Positions 25,001 through 37,404 are shown, counted from the first letter of the stretch. The stretch: 64,000 nucleotides of DNA from Climacium dendroides (GCA_950106755.1 OX467082.1:11594001-11658000); one strand, 5' to 3'. Notes: generated by a model not told the origin, from the sequence alone. Made by a program: numbers and translations.

Positions 25001-27396
25001 AAGTCGCATCCTATTGCAACTTCAGTTTCAGTGACAACACACACTTGTGCTCCAACAGACTTATCGAGAACTGATGTCCAACTTCTGGTTTTAAACACAC
25101 AAAAGTGTTTGTGTATGGGTAATAAGCAATGTTTCTTTATTTTCATTTTTAACAAACTCAAGTACAAAAGTGGCGATATAAAGCCACCACTAACATATGG
25201 GTACATTTTACTTTCTTCACTGTACCAGTCGTGTACATTTCAAGAGGGGGTTGCTTCAAGGGACCATTGCATTTCAATTTCAGAAATTCCTAACTAATTG
25301 CACAAAGGTCCAAAAAATACGAAACGACTTCAGTTCGATGTGTTTTTGTATGAACAAATTTTTTTGATGTATTTCCAACAACGGTGACCTTGAATTTTAC
25401 TCCATCAGCACTTTTAATTTGGAGTTGCCCTTCAAACATCAGCCTCATCTTTCATGATGAAAACGTTAGATGTAACTTAAGCCCACCTGTCTGGTCAAAA
25501 CCCATTTTTGAAAAACTTCAGCAGAAACCTGTTTTGAAAAACTTTGGCAGTGAATACCACAAAGTAACGTGACTTGTGTGCGGGACGACGAGAAGTCGCA
25601 TCCCATCCCAACTTCAGTTTCAATCGCGACACACACTCGTGCTCAACAACCGACGTCCAACCCGTGCGTCCAACTTCTGGCTTTAAACACACAAAAGTAT
25701 TTGTGTATGGGTAATAAGCGACGTTTCTTTATTTTCATTTTTAACGAACTCAAGTACAAAAGTGGCGATATAATTTTTTCTTACCAATGCACCAAATTTT
25801 TGAATTCATCTATATAGTGGATAGAAAATATCACGTTGGTACAAATTACATGACTATAAATATATTTTCATACACAATCTTGGCAATTTCATCTAAGATG
25901 TTTTTGTTTAATTTGGAGTGCTTTTGGCAAAAAGCTTCATATTTTTTTGCCATTTTCTACCCAAATTTTTGAACCAAAATGCCTAGTAAGTAAGGTTGTT
26001 TGCTCTTAAAGCAACCATTTTTTAGAGCTAATTGTAATTTGGGGAAGCTATACTCCTTGAAACAATTTCCAGTAAATTTTTGTAGGAAGAAAAATGGAAT
26101 TTCATATTCTTTGGACCTTCGTGGAATTTATTACTAATTTTTGAAGTTGAAATGCAATAGTCACTAAATTACATGTCTATGAATATATTTTCATCCACAA
26201 TCTAGCAATTTCATTCCAGATGTTTTTTTTTATTTGAAGTTTTTTAGGTGTAAAAATTCATAACTTTTTGCCATTTCAACCAAATTCTTTTTTTTGGCAC
26301 CAAAAGCCTAATAAGTAAAGTAGTGCGTTTGGAAATTGACTTCTCCTTAGAGTTGATTGCATTTTGGGAGAACAATTTTCCATAAATTTTTGTAGGAAGA
26401 AAAATGGAATTCACATCACACCCAAGTCGTTTCATATTCTTTGGACCTTCGTGTAATTAATTCAAACATTTTGAAGTTTAAAAGTAATGGTCACTAAAAG
26501 CAACGACCTCCTGAACAAAATGTACATTGAAGAAAGCAAGGTTACTTTTTAGAGCACCCTACCTTAAATCCAAATCCACCACAACATCACAAATGGATAC
26601 TAAGAATTATTTAACCCTCTTAAGGGCTAGCTTTCGTATGGATTCACTAGCATTTAGAAGTCACCACACAGAGATATATTTTACTTTCTTCAGTGCACAA
26701 TAGTGTACATTTCAAGAGGTACCACTACTAGAAAATTTCGTTGTTTTGGTTGCATTGATCCGGTCAAAATCTGACAGAAATCTGTTGGTTTCAACAGATT
26801 TCTGTTAGATTTTGACCGGATCAACGCAAACAAAAAAACAAAATTTTCTAGTAGTGGGTGGTCGTTAAGCGACCACTACGTTTCAACTTCAAAATTTTCT
26901 AACCAATTGCACAAAGGTCAAAAATTACGAAATGACTTCAATTCAATGCGTTTTTTTCCTACAAAAATTTTCTCAAAATTGTTTCTAAAAGTTTAGCTTC
27001 CCCTTGGAAATGTAGTGAGCTCTTAAAAAAGTCGCTTTAACACCAAACTACCTTGTCATAACTTTCAAAGTGAATGCCACAAATGTGACTTCTGTGTGGG
27101 ACGATGAGAAGTCACATCCCATCGCAACTTCACTTTCAGTCGCAACACGCACTCATGCTCTGACAAACTTATCCACAATTGACGTCGAACTTTTGGTTTC
27201 AAACAGACAAATGTGTTCGTATATTCGTGATAAGCTGGGCTTCTTTACTTTCATTTTTTAACGAACTCTTTTAAGTCCAAAAGTGGCGTTATAAATAATT
27301 TGGCGGTACACCACATTTTTGCATTCATCTATATGGTCGATAGAAAATATCACTTTAGTACAAATTACATGTCTATAAATATGTTTTCATACACAA
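22048..27396 (+). repeat. Higher-order array unit 4 (internal deletion)
   Basis: 5,349 bp. Shortly after the start, near 22,140, the sequence jumps to a part that lies about 1 kb further on in the other units. It therefore lacks the segment that holds the TTAA element. It carries the CACTA-like foldback at 26,721. Confidence 0.6.
26721..26856. mobile_element. CACTA-like foldback element
   Basis: Begins ACCACTACTAGAAAATTT and ends AAATTTTCTAGTAGTG. The arms pair almost to the centre (TTGATCCGGTCAAAATCT against AGATTTTGACCGGATCAA). Intact array copies read CAAGAGGTGGTTGC here, so it is an insertion with a likely 3-bp GGT duplication. CACTA ends and a 3-bp duplication fit the CACTA/Spm group; a hAT- or Harbinger-type alternative is less likely. 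Confidence 0.6.
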
Positions 27397-28330
27397 CCTA
27401 GCAATATCATCCAAGATGTTTTTTTTAATTTGAAGTTTTTTTGGTGAAAAACTTCATGGTTTTATGCCATTCTCTATCCACATTATTGCGCCATAATAGT
27501 CTAATAAGTAAGGTAGTCTATTCTTTAAGCAACCTTTTTTGAGAGCTAATTGCAATTTGGAGAAGCTATACTCCTTGAAATAATTTTTAGTAAATTTTTG
27601 TAGGAAGAAAAATGGAGTTACATATTCTTTGGACCTTTGTGGAATTAGTTACTAATTTTTGAAGTTGAAATGCTATGGTCACTAAAAGCAACAACCTCCT
27701 TTGAAATGTACACTATTGGCACATTGAAGAAAACAAAATGTACCTTAGTGTTAGTGGCTATTTTTAAAAGCAAGGTCACCTTTTAGAGCACCCGACCTTT
27801 AACACTTAAACAATGTTGAGGCTGAAAAGTGTCCGATGGATGATTTGACTACTATTTAAACACAAAATGCACCTATTGGTCCAGTAATCCAAACATTTTA
27901 GCAACTACCTTGGTTATAGGGATTGCGTCCTTTAAGGGTTAAACCCCAAATAAGCAAAGCATTGAAAATGGATATTAAGAATTATTTAACCCTCTAAAGA
28001 TTGGTTTCCATGTGGAGTTGGGGACATTTAGAAGCCACCACTTATACAATATGAAGGTACCTTATGCTTCCTTCAATACACTACTAGTGTATATTTTAAG
28101 AGGTGGTCACTTTAAGCAACAATTGTGTTTCAACTTCAAAAATTCATAACTAATTGCACAAAGGTCCAAAAAATACAAAACAACTTCGGTTTGATGCATT
28201 TTTTTCGTACGAAAATTTCTTGAAAATCGTTTCTAGAAGTTGAGCTTCCCCTTGGAAATGCAGTCAGCTCTTCAAAAGATTGCTTTAACACCAATTGAAA
28301 CTGCCTTGTTGTAACTTCCCGTACAAAGCA
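27397..28330 (+). repeat. Higher-order array unit 5 (partial, ends array)
   Basis: Same start landmark with TTAA element copy d 406 bp in. The array family ends at about 28,330, where the lower-copy part of inverted arm A begins. Confidence 0.6.
27803..27938 (+). mobile_element. TTAA-flanked short element, copy d
   Basis: Same element in unit 5, flanked by TTAA at 27799-27802 and 27939-27942. All four copies sit about 405 bp into their unit, so one insertion was amplified with the array. Confidence 0.55.
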
Positions 28331-29690
28331 GAGAGATCACATCACCACAAGGAACTAGTGTAACAAGAAGTGCACAAGGACACGGCTCCCCATTCACCAA
28401 ATACTGTCCTGAACTGCCTGATTTCCATCTTTAATTATTGAAGTATTTTATGGTATTTAGTCTGACCAGTCTCCCTCCAACTGAAATAATTTCTGTCCCA
28501 TTCAAATGATGCAGGGAACTTGCAGCCTTTTTAAAACAAATCTTTAAATCAGAGGAAAACAGGACGCCATCAATTGTAAAAGATGGTTGTTACTTGCACC
28601 TTGACTAAGGGGCCCTTGCTTTTGAAAAATAAAAATAATTCATTCAATTTTTATTATTTATAGGGATGTTATATGTTTTGTTGATTGTTGTAGCTCTCAA
28701 ATGAAGTTTAGTTAGAAAATTTTAGTCTACGTTGTAAAGAAGGAAAAGCAAACTTTCTCCATTGATAGAAAGGAGGTCTTGGGAAGGCGGGGGCATTATG
28801 GTACAAGATCATGGTTGGATTCCAAAAGTCCATTCCATATTATAACAACTTGAAAAGGTAAAAATAGCAAGTGAAAGAAGAATCTTGGTAGCTCAAGTAT
28901 CATTTGCAAAACTAATGTACTAATCAAGTTTAGCTCTTTGAAAAACTACAAGCAAGACATTTATTATCAAAAGAAGTTTTTACATTCAATAAGTCACATA
29001 ATCAACAAAATCTTGATTTTCTAGTTCAAAATTTTACTATGTTTTCTCTACCTTATTGTACACCTCTTGCAAATTATTTGTACTTTTTTTTCCACTAATT
29101 GGGATTTTCAATAACGTATCGTGTATATAGATCTTTAAAATGGAAAATCTAACAATTAGACAAGGTCAATGACCAAACTAAAACATGATATTGTACCATG
29201 GTTTTTTGGATATTTTTGTTTTTATTTTTTGAACCTATATATGTATTTTGAAGTGAATTTAAATTAATTGGACGAATAATGATAATGAATGAAGTCACCA
29301 AAAGTCTAGATTCGGCAATTAATGGTTCAAGATATCAAACTCTAAAGGATATTGTGTATACAATATGATCAATAATCTATTTGGTTCCTAATATACCAAA
29401 TTTTCTAGTTGGATCTCATCATATATAGTATTTCATATAGAGACTTTACTTTTTTAATTTGAGATAAATCATTTTTCTATTTTAAAAAATATATAAATTT
29501 AGTAATATATATTCCCAACATGATCAATCAACTCAAATATTTTGAAACCACAAAAGATTGGTCTTTTAAGGATAAAAGCTTGTATAGTTCTTACTTATGA
29601 AACACCATTTTGAAAAAAATATTGCATTTTCAACAATTTTCAACATTTTCTACAACTTGCAATGGAAAATTTGATCTATTCAAATTAGTA
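28331..29690 (+). repeat. Inverted-repeat arm A (non-array part)
   Basis: This segment returns in inverted orientation at 55,925-56,945 with high identity. Examples are GAACTAGTGTAACAAGAAGT against ACTTCTTGTTACACTAGTTC, and CCAGTCTCCCTCCAACTGAA against its complement. Arm A has about 360 extra bases near 29,130-29,490, either an insertion here or a deletion in arm B. No coding signal. Confidence 0.75.
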
Positions 29691-29877
29691 GATTTTTTTT
29701 CTAACTTCATTGACACTACTTGGTATTCATTTATTTGTTAATAAAAATTAACCATTGTTATTTTAATCAAGAACACATAGATATAAAGATATCTATAGGA
29801 TTCATTGTAGACCAATAAAAGTAACTTTATCAGGATTTGTCCTATGAGTTATAATTTTAAGATATAACTAGCGTTTG

Positions 29878-30731
29878 GCACTTGCTATGCTACACATTCA
29901 CTATTAGAATTTCAATAGAATTTTTATGTATTAGATAGAATGCATAGCAAGAATTTCAATAAATCTTCAGATAAAAATTACTAAAATCTTCATATAATTT
30001 TTTTAATAAATAAGCATATACTGAAATAAACAATAAAAATTTAATGAATGATGAATGAAATACATGCAATGATGAATATTGTAAAAGATACACATACATT
30101 AGAATGCATTAGAAATTTGACTCAATTGTTACAAACAATGGCAACACAAATAGAAAAATTTAAAAGAAAAATTTGTAAATCTTAAAAGCTTCATGAACAA
30201 TTTAATTGTTGTGAAATCCAAAATTGCTTCAATTGAATAAATTTCTCAAATCATTTGGTAGTAACAATAGAAAATTGAAATCAGAAGCTCAAAGTTCACA
30301 AAAGCACAAAATTATAGAAATGCAAAAGAAATATAAAGCCAAGAAAAGCAATGGAATTGCTACCTTTATAATATCATCATATTGATCCTCTTTAACATCA
30401 CCTCAATTGCAACGACTATATTATTTCTATAATATCACTTTTTATAAAAAGTGATATTACAGAGGTGATTGTGAGCTGTTACTCTATTTCAGTAATATCA
30501 CATTGTGTGAAAATATGATTTCTATGTATGCGTGATTGAAAATATTTTTACAAAATATTTAAAATAATTATTTTAGAGACTTATTGAAATCATTATCATG
30601 CACTCTATTCAAATATATCAAAATTTTACTAATATGTGATACAATGAATGCGTAGCATAGCAGCACAAGCCCCTAGTATTAATGGTAGCATTTGTGATAT
30701 TACAAAGGGACTTATGATTTTAGTAGTATGA
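29878..30731 (-). mobile_element. Non-autonomous Helitron 2
   Basis: 854 bp, minus orientation. The minus-strand 5' end TCATACTACTAAAATC starts at 30731 and the CTAG 3' end is at 29881-29878. It is flanked by A and T on the minus strand as in Helitron 1. It is homologous to Helitron 1 over its length (same CTAGGGGCTTGTGC and GCTATGCTACGCATTC blocks). No Rep/helicase gene. Confidence 0.78.
30048..30280 (+). pseudogene. Broken homologue of the Helitron 1 small frame
   Basis: Starts MMNE like its partner at 9049-9279. It shares KDTHTLE-IRNLT and MATQIE, and hits a TAA at 30183-30185. DNA similarity continues past the stop to about 30,280. Function unknown; it is antisense to the Helitron as in copy 1. 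Confidence 0.4.
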
Positions 30732-33700
30732 TTATTGAAGTTACTTAATTTTTGAATAGTACTTAATTTCTGAAATCATTTTTCAAGGGGCATTTTTTGA
30801 ACTTGAAAATTTGAATTTCCAATGTATATTGTACATATAGCTTTTTAATTAATTATATAATTTTTGTAAAGAGGAATTTTCAAATTCATGCAAACAATTC
30901 TAACAACATTTACTATGAAAACCTATACCATAGATTGTAGAAGAATCAATGAAAATCTTCAAAAATTAAGATGTTTGCATATGTGTGTATATGTTTGCAT
31001 TTATACATTGGTCTCTATTGGAACACCTTATCCTTTAGGAACTACAAAATCAACCTTCAATGTAAAGGTCTAAGAACAACAATCAAAATATAAGGTCATA
31101 TATTATTCATTTACCATACTCATTTACAAGAGGTAAAAATCTACATTATTATTCTTCTATTATAAAACTTACGAGTGACAAGGAGACTTTGTGGGTTCTA
31201 TTTGGCACAAGAATTGTAATATAGGATAAGCAAACCATTCCAAAAACTACATGTTGATGGAAAATTAGATAGTTGAGATCTAACCTCACTCTAATCAAAA
31301 GTTAGTTTATTAAATTTTAATATGTGGCAATCAAAGATTGGTCATGAACAAAACATAATTGGAAATATTAATGAATGAATTTTGTGGTTGAATAGAAACA
31401 AAAGTAGCCTTCTTAGTTTCAAGTAAAATCCACCCTTTGCTAAAGGTTCTTGAATTGACTTCCATTGTCCTTCTCAACTTATTTTCATTGTATGGAATTT
31501 TTAACAAATGAACTTTTAATTTAATATTAAAAGAACTCATTCCATTTCTAAAAAATGTGATTTTCATTCACTTCACTATGAATTTTAGTTGCCAAAGTTT
31601 TTTCTCTCCATATAAATTGGAAAAAACATTTAAATTATTTAATACCTAAAAGATCATCAAGTAGTGCAAATTTTTAAAAATTTGTAGACTTGCTATAAAG
31701 TGCAATTTAGAGGATAATTTAGTAATGACCTTCATAAAAATTAAAGTTGCAAAACAAAGGAATATTGATCATATCCATTTGATTAAATCTACCATTCCAC
31801 TAATTAATTTTTATTAATAAATTTGATCCAAAAAACTCTAAAATCATTCCAAAGGTTGATCATTAATTCAATAAAAATTAAAAATTAAAATTTTAACTTT
31901 GATAATTTTTCAAATTTTCTATTATACTAATTGTTGAATTCGTTTTAAAAGGGTCACTTTTTGAATTGGAAAGACAATTTGTAAGGCAAATCATACTTAA
32001 GTTCTTTTGACTTATAAAGTATTTGTGAGCAAAAGTTCCAAAATCCATGCTATACCAATGTTAAGAAATTAATATGAGAATCTTAGAAAATATAGGTTTA
32101 TAGAATAGTCATGTCTATTGGATTTGCTTGTGCTTTGAAATGATGAAATGAATCCATCAAAGATCACTATAATTATATGAAGTTTATCCCCTATTGTCTT
32201 AAGCATAATTATATGAAGTTTATCCCTTATTGTCTTAATAAGCACAATTATATGAAGTTTATCCCTTTTATAGCACTAAAATGTTTTGGTTACTATCAAA
32301 TTGAATTAAATAAAACTTCTCAAAACAATCTATATGTGCACATATTTATGGCTTAATGAAATTTTTATGCTTTTATATATTAGTAGAGCTTATGGATTAC
32401 ATGTAAGATCACATGAATTTGAATTTCACCTTTACTTCAATTCTAACATCACGATAATAAGTGGCAAAATTCACCTCAAGCTACAATATATTAACTTCAA
32501 AATATATTTTACTATTTGAAATGTAAAAAATGGATCTTTGATTTGATATATTTGCTACCTCTTTTAAAGCTTTCTAATTCATATAGATACAATCGTGAAC
32601 ATTTTTTACCATTTAGATATAAGAGTAAATTGAATTATTTTGTCATTTGTAATCTAAATACTAATATTCTCAAATTTGACTTTCACTTGCAAATTTGTCT
32701 AATTTTTTTTAGATATTAAATATTAAAGTTTAGTAGTTACATTTTTACAAAGTCAAATATCAACAAACTAAGATTTTCCAACCCGGTTTGCTAATTATAT
32801 TTTTGTTAACTTAAAAACCATTTATTGTAAGAAAAAAACCCACCCATCAATAGAAAATTAACAATTAAACATGTTTTACTATGTTTATAAGAGGTTGACT
32901 TCAAACTTTAAACAAATTTTTTCTAAATTGAATTTAAAAAGTTAATCTTAAATTCACTATCTTAGTCTACATATCCTAAATATAAATAATTTTGGAACCT
33001 TATATCTTATTCCATCACTTGGAGAGCATTTATTGCACACATCATATTTTTTCAACAATTCACAATATTCTTAAGAAGATTAATATATATCTTCCAAACA
33101 AATTTTTATTGCATAAAAGACATCTTTATCCATAAAGGTAGTTTTTTTCTCCTTCAATTTTTCCAATCAATATTAGCCATTTGATTCTTCCATAATCATC
33201 TTGATTGATAAAACATCTTTTGTCAACTGTAAAAGCAAGCCTGTAATCTATAATTTGATTATCCTACATATTAGGATGAATTTCTAAGTGATATCAATGG
33301 CTATAAGGACAAGCCTACAAAATTCAAAGTTCTAGGCAATTATATGGATTAGATTTCATAAGCTCACAAAATTGTAAAGAAGATGTATATATTCTTGTTT
33401 TGCCATACAATTCACTTTTGTTGTAGACCAAATTCTCATGAGATTCCAAAAAACAATGTTCTCTAGTCTCATTCATCTTTGGCATGATGTATTCTATTAT
33501 TTAGTCATCAAAAGCAAAGGATCTCTTTTTCTTCACACTTGCCATACAAAACAACAAACATCAAAACATGTTCTCATAGACCTTAACCCACTAATGGTCT
33601 AACACTCTTCAAATGTGAATCATAAATGTTCTAGTAGACCCCTCACAATGTTCTCTTGACACTCAATCCTACCAAGTTAAGCAATGGGGGTTGGCATCAC

Positions 33701-34239
33701 TGTTCATCCTAAGTTTAGTTGCTTTATCATGTACACTACTCGATGAGTGGTCATTCCACTATTTATTGGTTGTATATGATGAAAAAAGGTGGGGAACAAG
33801 AATTACGAGGGCTCTTCAAAAATAGATATAAACTTTTAGTGCATTAGATTTGACATGCATGGATACAAATGCTTTAATAGCTCAACATGATACAAAGTTA
33901 CAAACCTCTACCTTCTACACATGTTGACGATTGTGTTGCAAAGAGGGATCTCAATTTCTTTTCTTTTTTTTAAAGATCCATCAATGTTGATAAAGGAAGA
34001 AACATTGTAAACACACAAATACACCAAAATAAAACTACTACTACTTCTACTATTCATTGTCATTGCCATCGTTACAACAAACCAAAGTTGCATATTTCAA
34101 TCTAGGTAACCTCTCTCTGATCTAAATACCATCAATGAAATTTTTATACAATAAAATGCAAGGTATAATTTTATTTACCTTATGTTCATCGTCTTGAATC
34201 CTTTTGCTAGAGAAGGGTGAATTGCCCTCTTCATTGTCC
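30732..34239. other. AT-rich intergenic DNA, no gene seen
   Basis: Only short frames without domain signals. The one structured stretch is a roughly 47-50-bp triple repeat around AATTATATGAAGTTTATCCC at 32,171-32,270. No RNA gene or clear element end was found. Confidence 0.6.
32171..32270 (+). repeat. Three-copy tandem repeat (about 47-50 bp)
   Basis: AATTATATGAAGTTTATCCC occurs three times, separated by variants of TATTGTCTTAA-AAGCA. Confidence 0.6.
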
Positions 34240-34254
34240 TATAGATTATTCTTA

Positions 34255-34400
34255 GGAAAAACACTGAAATTTTTTATTTGCAATACATGACAAAATTTGG
34301 AACTTTTGAATTCATATTTGCAATCAAAGATCCCAAATTTAGTAAGAAAGGTGAAGAAATTTTTAAAAAATAGGGTGCATTTTTTTATACTTATCTTTAG
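34255..34400 (+). repeat. Dispersed about 200-bp repeat family, copy 1
   Basis: Contains the family core TTGAATTCATATTTGCAATC followed by AAAGATCCCAAATT and an AATAGGG block. Related copies: 34,640-34,890 (minus), 35,510-35,680 and 36,180-36,360 (plus), with a weak one near 49,990-50,070. Confidence 0.55.
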
Positions 34401-34639
34401 CTAGGACAATGAGGGGTTCAATCCTCTCTGACCTTCTGTCAACAATGTTATAAAAAGTATGTATTCGATAACCTTTGATCTTCATGATCCAAGAGTGTAA
34501 GAAGCAAGGTCGAAAGGAAAGAAGGTTATAACTTGCAACTTATAATGGCAATAACATAACCCTGTTGTTGACTTTTCTGTCCCGATTCCCTTCCCTCTAG
34601 GGGCCTTGCTTTATTATTGCAAGACACTAAATCATGCCC

Positions 34640-35680
34640 ACGAAGTGGGCCCAGTAGGATAATTTGGGGTTTTCCAAGGATAAAAGTAAAAAACATGCCC
34701 CCCCTATTTTGAGCCATGTCTAAGATATATTTCAAACCTATCCTAGCTAATTAGAGATCTCTGATTGCAAATATGAATTCAAAATTTATAAAAGAAAAGA
34801 AAAGAAATTATGTGCAAAATAAATTAAAAATCCTATGTTTTTCCTCAGGGTAAATCCAGCCTGCTAGGCCCATTTCATAGGCAAGGTTTAACGTCCCCCA
34901 CTTGTTATCCCTCACCAACTTCCTTCCACATCCTTTTTTTTTCTCTTTTCCTCTCCTTCTCCCTCTTTTCCTCTCCTTCTCCCTCTTTTCTTTTTCCCCT
35001 CATTTCTTTTTCTTTTTTCAGGCGTGCCCCTGCCCCTGCCCCTCCGCCCTTTCGTCCCGTTCTCTCGCCCGCCCGCTCGCTCTGCCTGCCGCAAGTTAAT
35101 GATGAGCTGCGTTGCGTTGCCACCTGGGGAGTCGAAGCAGATCTGGGGCGCATCCTCATGTTCCATGAAGCCGAACGAATCTCCCTCGCTCGCTGCCGAG
35201 AAGCGTCCGAAAGCAAGCCAGCCAGCCAGAGGGAACGGGGAACGGGGAACGACGGAGGGAGGGAAAGCCAAAGCCAGGGAAGGGTGGGCTCTGCAGGCAG
35301 GCAGGCAGGCAGGCCCAGTCCAGACGACTCCAGAACATCCCTTTCGGAACCCAGGCAGGCAGGCAGGCAGCAGGCAGGCACTGCCAGGAAATGCTCTGCT
35401 CCTTTCCTGCTGGGGAGGGTACTGAGCAGAAAGGAAGCCAAACCACCCAGTACTTCGTAATAAGGTAATCAATGGGGTTGGACGACCCCCCCCCCTAATA
35501 AATCATGGATGAACAGAACCCCTTGCTCATCCCCTAGGGAAAAAAGATGAAATTTTTTTATTTGCCACGCATGATCGAATCTGCAAATTTTGAATTCATA
35601 TTTGCATCCAAAGAGCCCAAATTAGCTAGGAGAGGTGTAGTAAGGAGTTAAATTCCATCAAGTACAAAATAGTTTTTTTT
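34640..35680. mobile_element. Candidate gene-fragment-carrying element between inverted repeats
   Basis: The minus copy (34,640-34,890) and plus copy (35,510-35,680) of the dispersed family face each other across a GC-rich island at 34,905-35,455. Long terminal inverted repeats around GC-rich DNA resemble Pack-MULEs. The outer ends both read CCAAGG followed by A-rich sequence. No 9-bp target duplication was found and other family copies lie nearby, so chance arrangement is possible. Confidence 0.3.
34905..35455. other. GC- and CpG-rich island without an identifiable gene
   Basis: Starts with a CT-rich tract (34,920-35,015) and ends in GGCA/CAGG tetranucleotide repeats (35,297-35,385). Overlapping frames of 96-186 codons on both strands lack domain signals and arise from the scarcity of stops in GC-rich DNA. 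It could be a captured or dead first exon. Confidence 0.4.
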
Positions 35681-36179
35681 TTTTCTTACATGTCCCCTTG
35701 GAGTGATTTTTAGGTGCTTCAAGGAGTTTTGTCTTGTGTTTTTCTCAAACTCTTAATCCCTCATCAAGAAGTTTTGACCCGTATTTCTTTAGTACTAAGT
35801 TTTAGTTAAACCTTCTTCTAACACCCCCTTCTATTATATTGGGGAGACCTTTACGATTAATTCTATCATAAAAAATAATCAAATTGACATAAAAATGAAA
35901 CCAGCATTCGGCATTCGGTAGGCAGTGGATTGCTGCACCTACTTACATCCATGGAGATGGCGGCATGGATGATTCAGCATGCAAAATGTGGATGAGAAAT
36001 CGTGGATTCATCCAAAAGTGTGAGCACTCATCCCTCCCCCGCAGCAATTGGGTACGTGGATTTTGACCTCCCTGCAGTGGTCGCATTGGTTCAGAAAATT
36101 GACATTTTTTAAAATTTAAATTTTTCTTCTTCTTCCAGTTCTTGTCAATGGGATAACGTTGGAATTGATTATGAGGCAG

Positions 36180-36360
36180 GATGCTAAACCCGTCCCTCAA
36201 AGTGGGACCAGCAGGGTGAAAACGCAGGAGTTTTTTATATTTCACACATAAAAATATTTGTAAATTTCGAATTCATATTTTGCAATCAGAGACCCCAAAC
36301 TAGGTAGGAGAGATTTCCTAAATACAACACAAAATAGGGGGCAAGATTTTACTTTTATTC
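36180..36360 (+). repeat. Dispersed about 200-bp repeat family, copy 4
   Basis: Carries the AAAGTGGGACCAGCAGGGTG head, the TTCGAATTCATATTTTGCAA core and the CAAAATAGGGGGCAAG tail of the family. Confidence 0.5.
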
Positions 36361-37203
36361 CAAAGAACTTGTATTTTCACTTAACACTCTTTGACATTTG
36401 TAATTTTAGAAAAATATATACTCTAGTAACACCATATCCAACCATTAGATAGGACAACAACTTGATAAAGTATCTCCACAAATTAGGGTGACATTCATCC
36501 AAGCAGAGTGAGAAAGAACCAAGAGTATCAATTTGTTCGTTGTTTAGAAATTGGACGTCAAAGTGCTTAGGGGTTAAAGTGAAAGATTCCAGCTTGCCAC
36601 AACTTACCACAATTGTTTTTTTTTCTAAGTAAACACCTTGTATTCCAAAGAATGCAAAGGGACTCCAATGTAAAAAAACATATGAATTTCAAACTTTCCA
36701 CCAGTTTAAAAAACAGAAAATCTACTTCAACTTTTATTTCGACCATGGCAGCAACAACAACACAACATTAAATCAGACTTTTTGTTGTTGTGTTTTGTTT
36801 TCTTTGTTATAGCAAGACCTCTCCAGAACCATACGTTGTCGTATTCATGGTGGTTCCCCGTTAGCAAGCTTTCTACCAGGAAGGATGCACAGACTTTGTT
36901 TTGTGGTGTTAAGATGTACAGTTACTAGTTTACTAATTTTTACTAAAGTTACTAATTTTTGGGAGGGTTATCCTTGAACTTTTGTTGTTGTGTTTTGTTT
37001 TCTGTGTTACAGCTAGAGACCTCTCCAGAACCATACGTCTTCCCCTAGTCGTATGCACAGACCAATGTTTGGAAAAAACAAGCGGCTAGTTCAAAGTTAG
37101 CCAGAGGAATTGGGGAAAAACCCAGTTGCCATTTGAAAACATGGGCAATAAACCGGTGAAAAATCTTTAAAATTTCTATTCTGAGGGAAAAAATAAAGAA
37201 AAT
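36361..37203. other. Intergenic DNA with a local duplication
   Basis: A block with TTGTTGTTGTGTTTTGTTTTC and ACCTCTCCAGAACCATACG occurs twice (from 36,780 and 36,977). A linked part (TAGTTTACTAATTTTTACT) has a third relative beyond the copia element at 41,055-41,165. No gene seen. Confidence 0.5.
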
Positions 37204-37404
37204 TGTTGAGATAAGATAACGATCCCAGTTAACTTAGGTTAAGTGAGACTTAGGATAAGGTAAAAGTAGATCTCACTACTAGTGACACTACTAGTGATAC
37301 CTCCTATATATGTATGATCATGTAACCCTAATGGGTGATTTACTTTGAGAACTTCTTATTGCATTATATATTTTCTGTATCTATGCTCTGCTTCCTTCGC
37401 AACA
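37204..37404 (+). repeat. Copia 2 5' LTR
   Basis: 201 bp, TGTTGAGATAAG ... CTTCGCAACA. A TATATATG stretch near 37,305-37,313 is the likely promoter TATA box. The ACTACTAGTGA motif is repeated side by side just before it. Confidence 0.95.

Larger units (their letters stand above)
6042..28330 (+). repeat. Tandem array of complex palindromic repeat units
   Basis: The whole stretch is one family of degenerate repeats in one orientation, with frequent recurrence of landmark sequences. The phrase around GAATGCCACAAAGTAACG recurs about every 0.6-2 kb (for example 6070, 9925, 13255, 14590, 22550, 23850, 25555, 27070). Shorter reading frames of 60-110 codons recur only because the DNA recurs; they share no recognisable domain and are broken between copies. 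The array has about 5-kb higher-order units and internal inverted modules, both listed separately. No host gene is seen in it. Confidence 0.85.

Noticed and set aside
6042..28330. Dozens of 60-110-codon frames in the array, some shared between copies
   Set aside because: They recur because the DNA recurs; starts and stops shift between copies and no domain is visible.
34905..35472. Long overlapping reading frames on both strands (up to 186 codons)
   Set aside because: GC-rich simple-repeat DNA with few stops; no domain, no codon bias and several frames equally open.
36378..36577. A further TTAA element (TTAA near 36,383 and GGGGTTAA at 36,571)
   Set aside because: The two ends do not align as inverted repeats from the first base; the partial CACT-TTTGAC match is offset.
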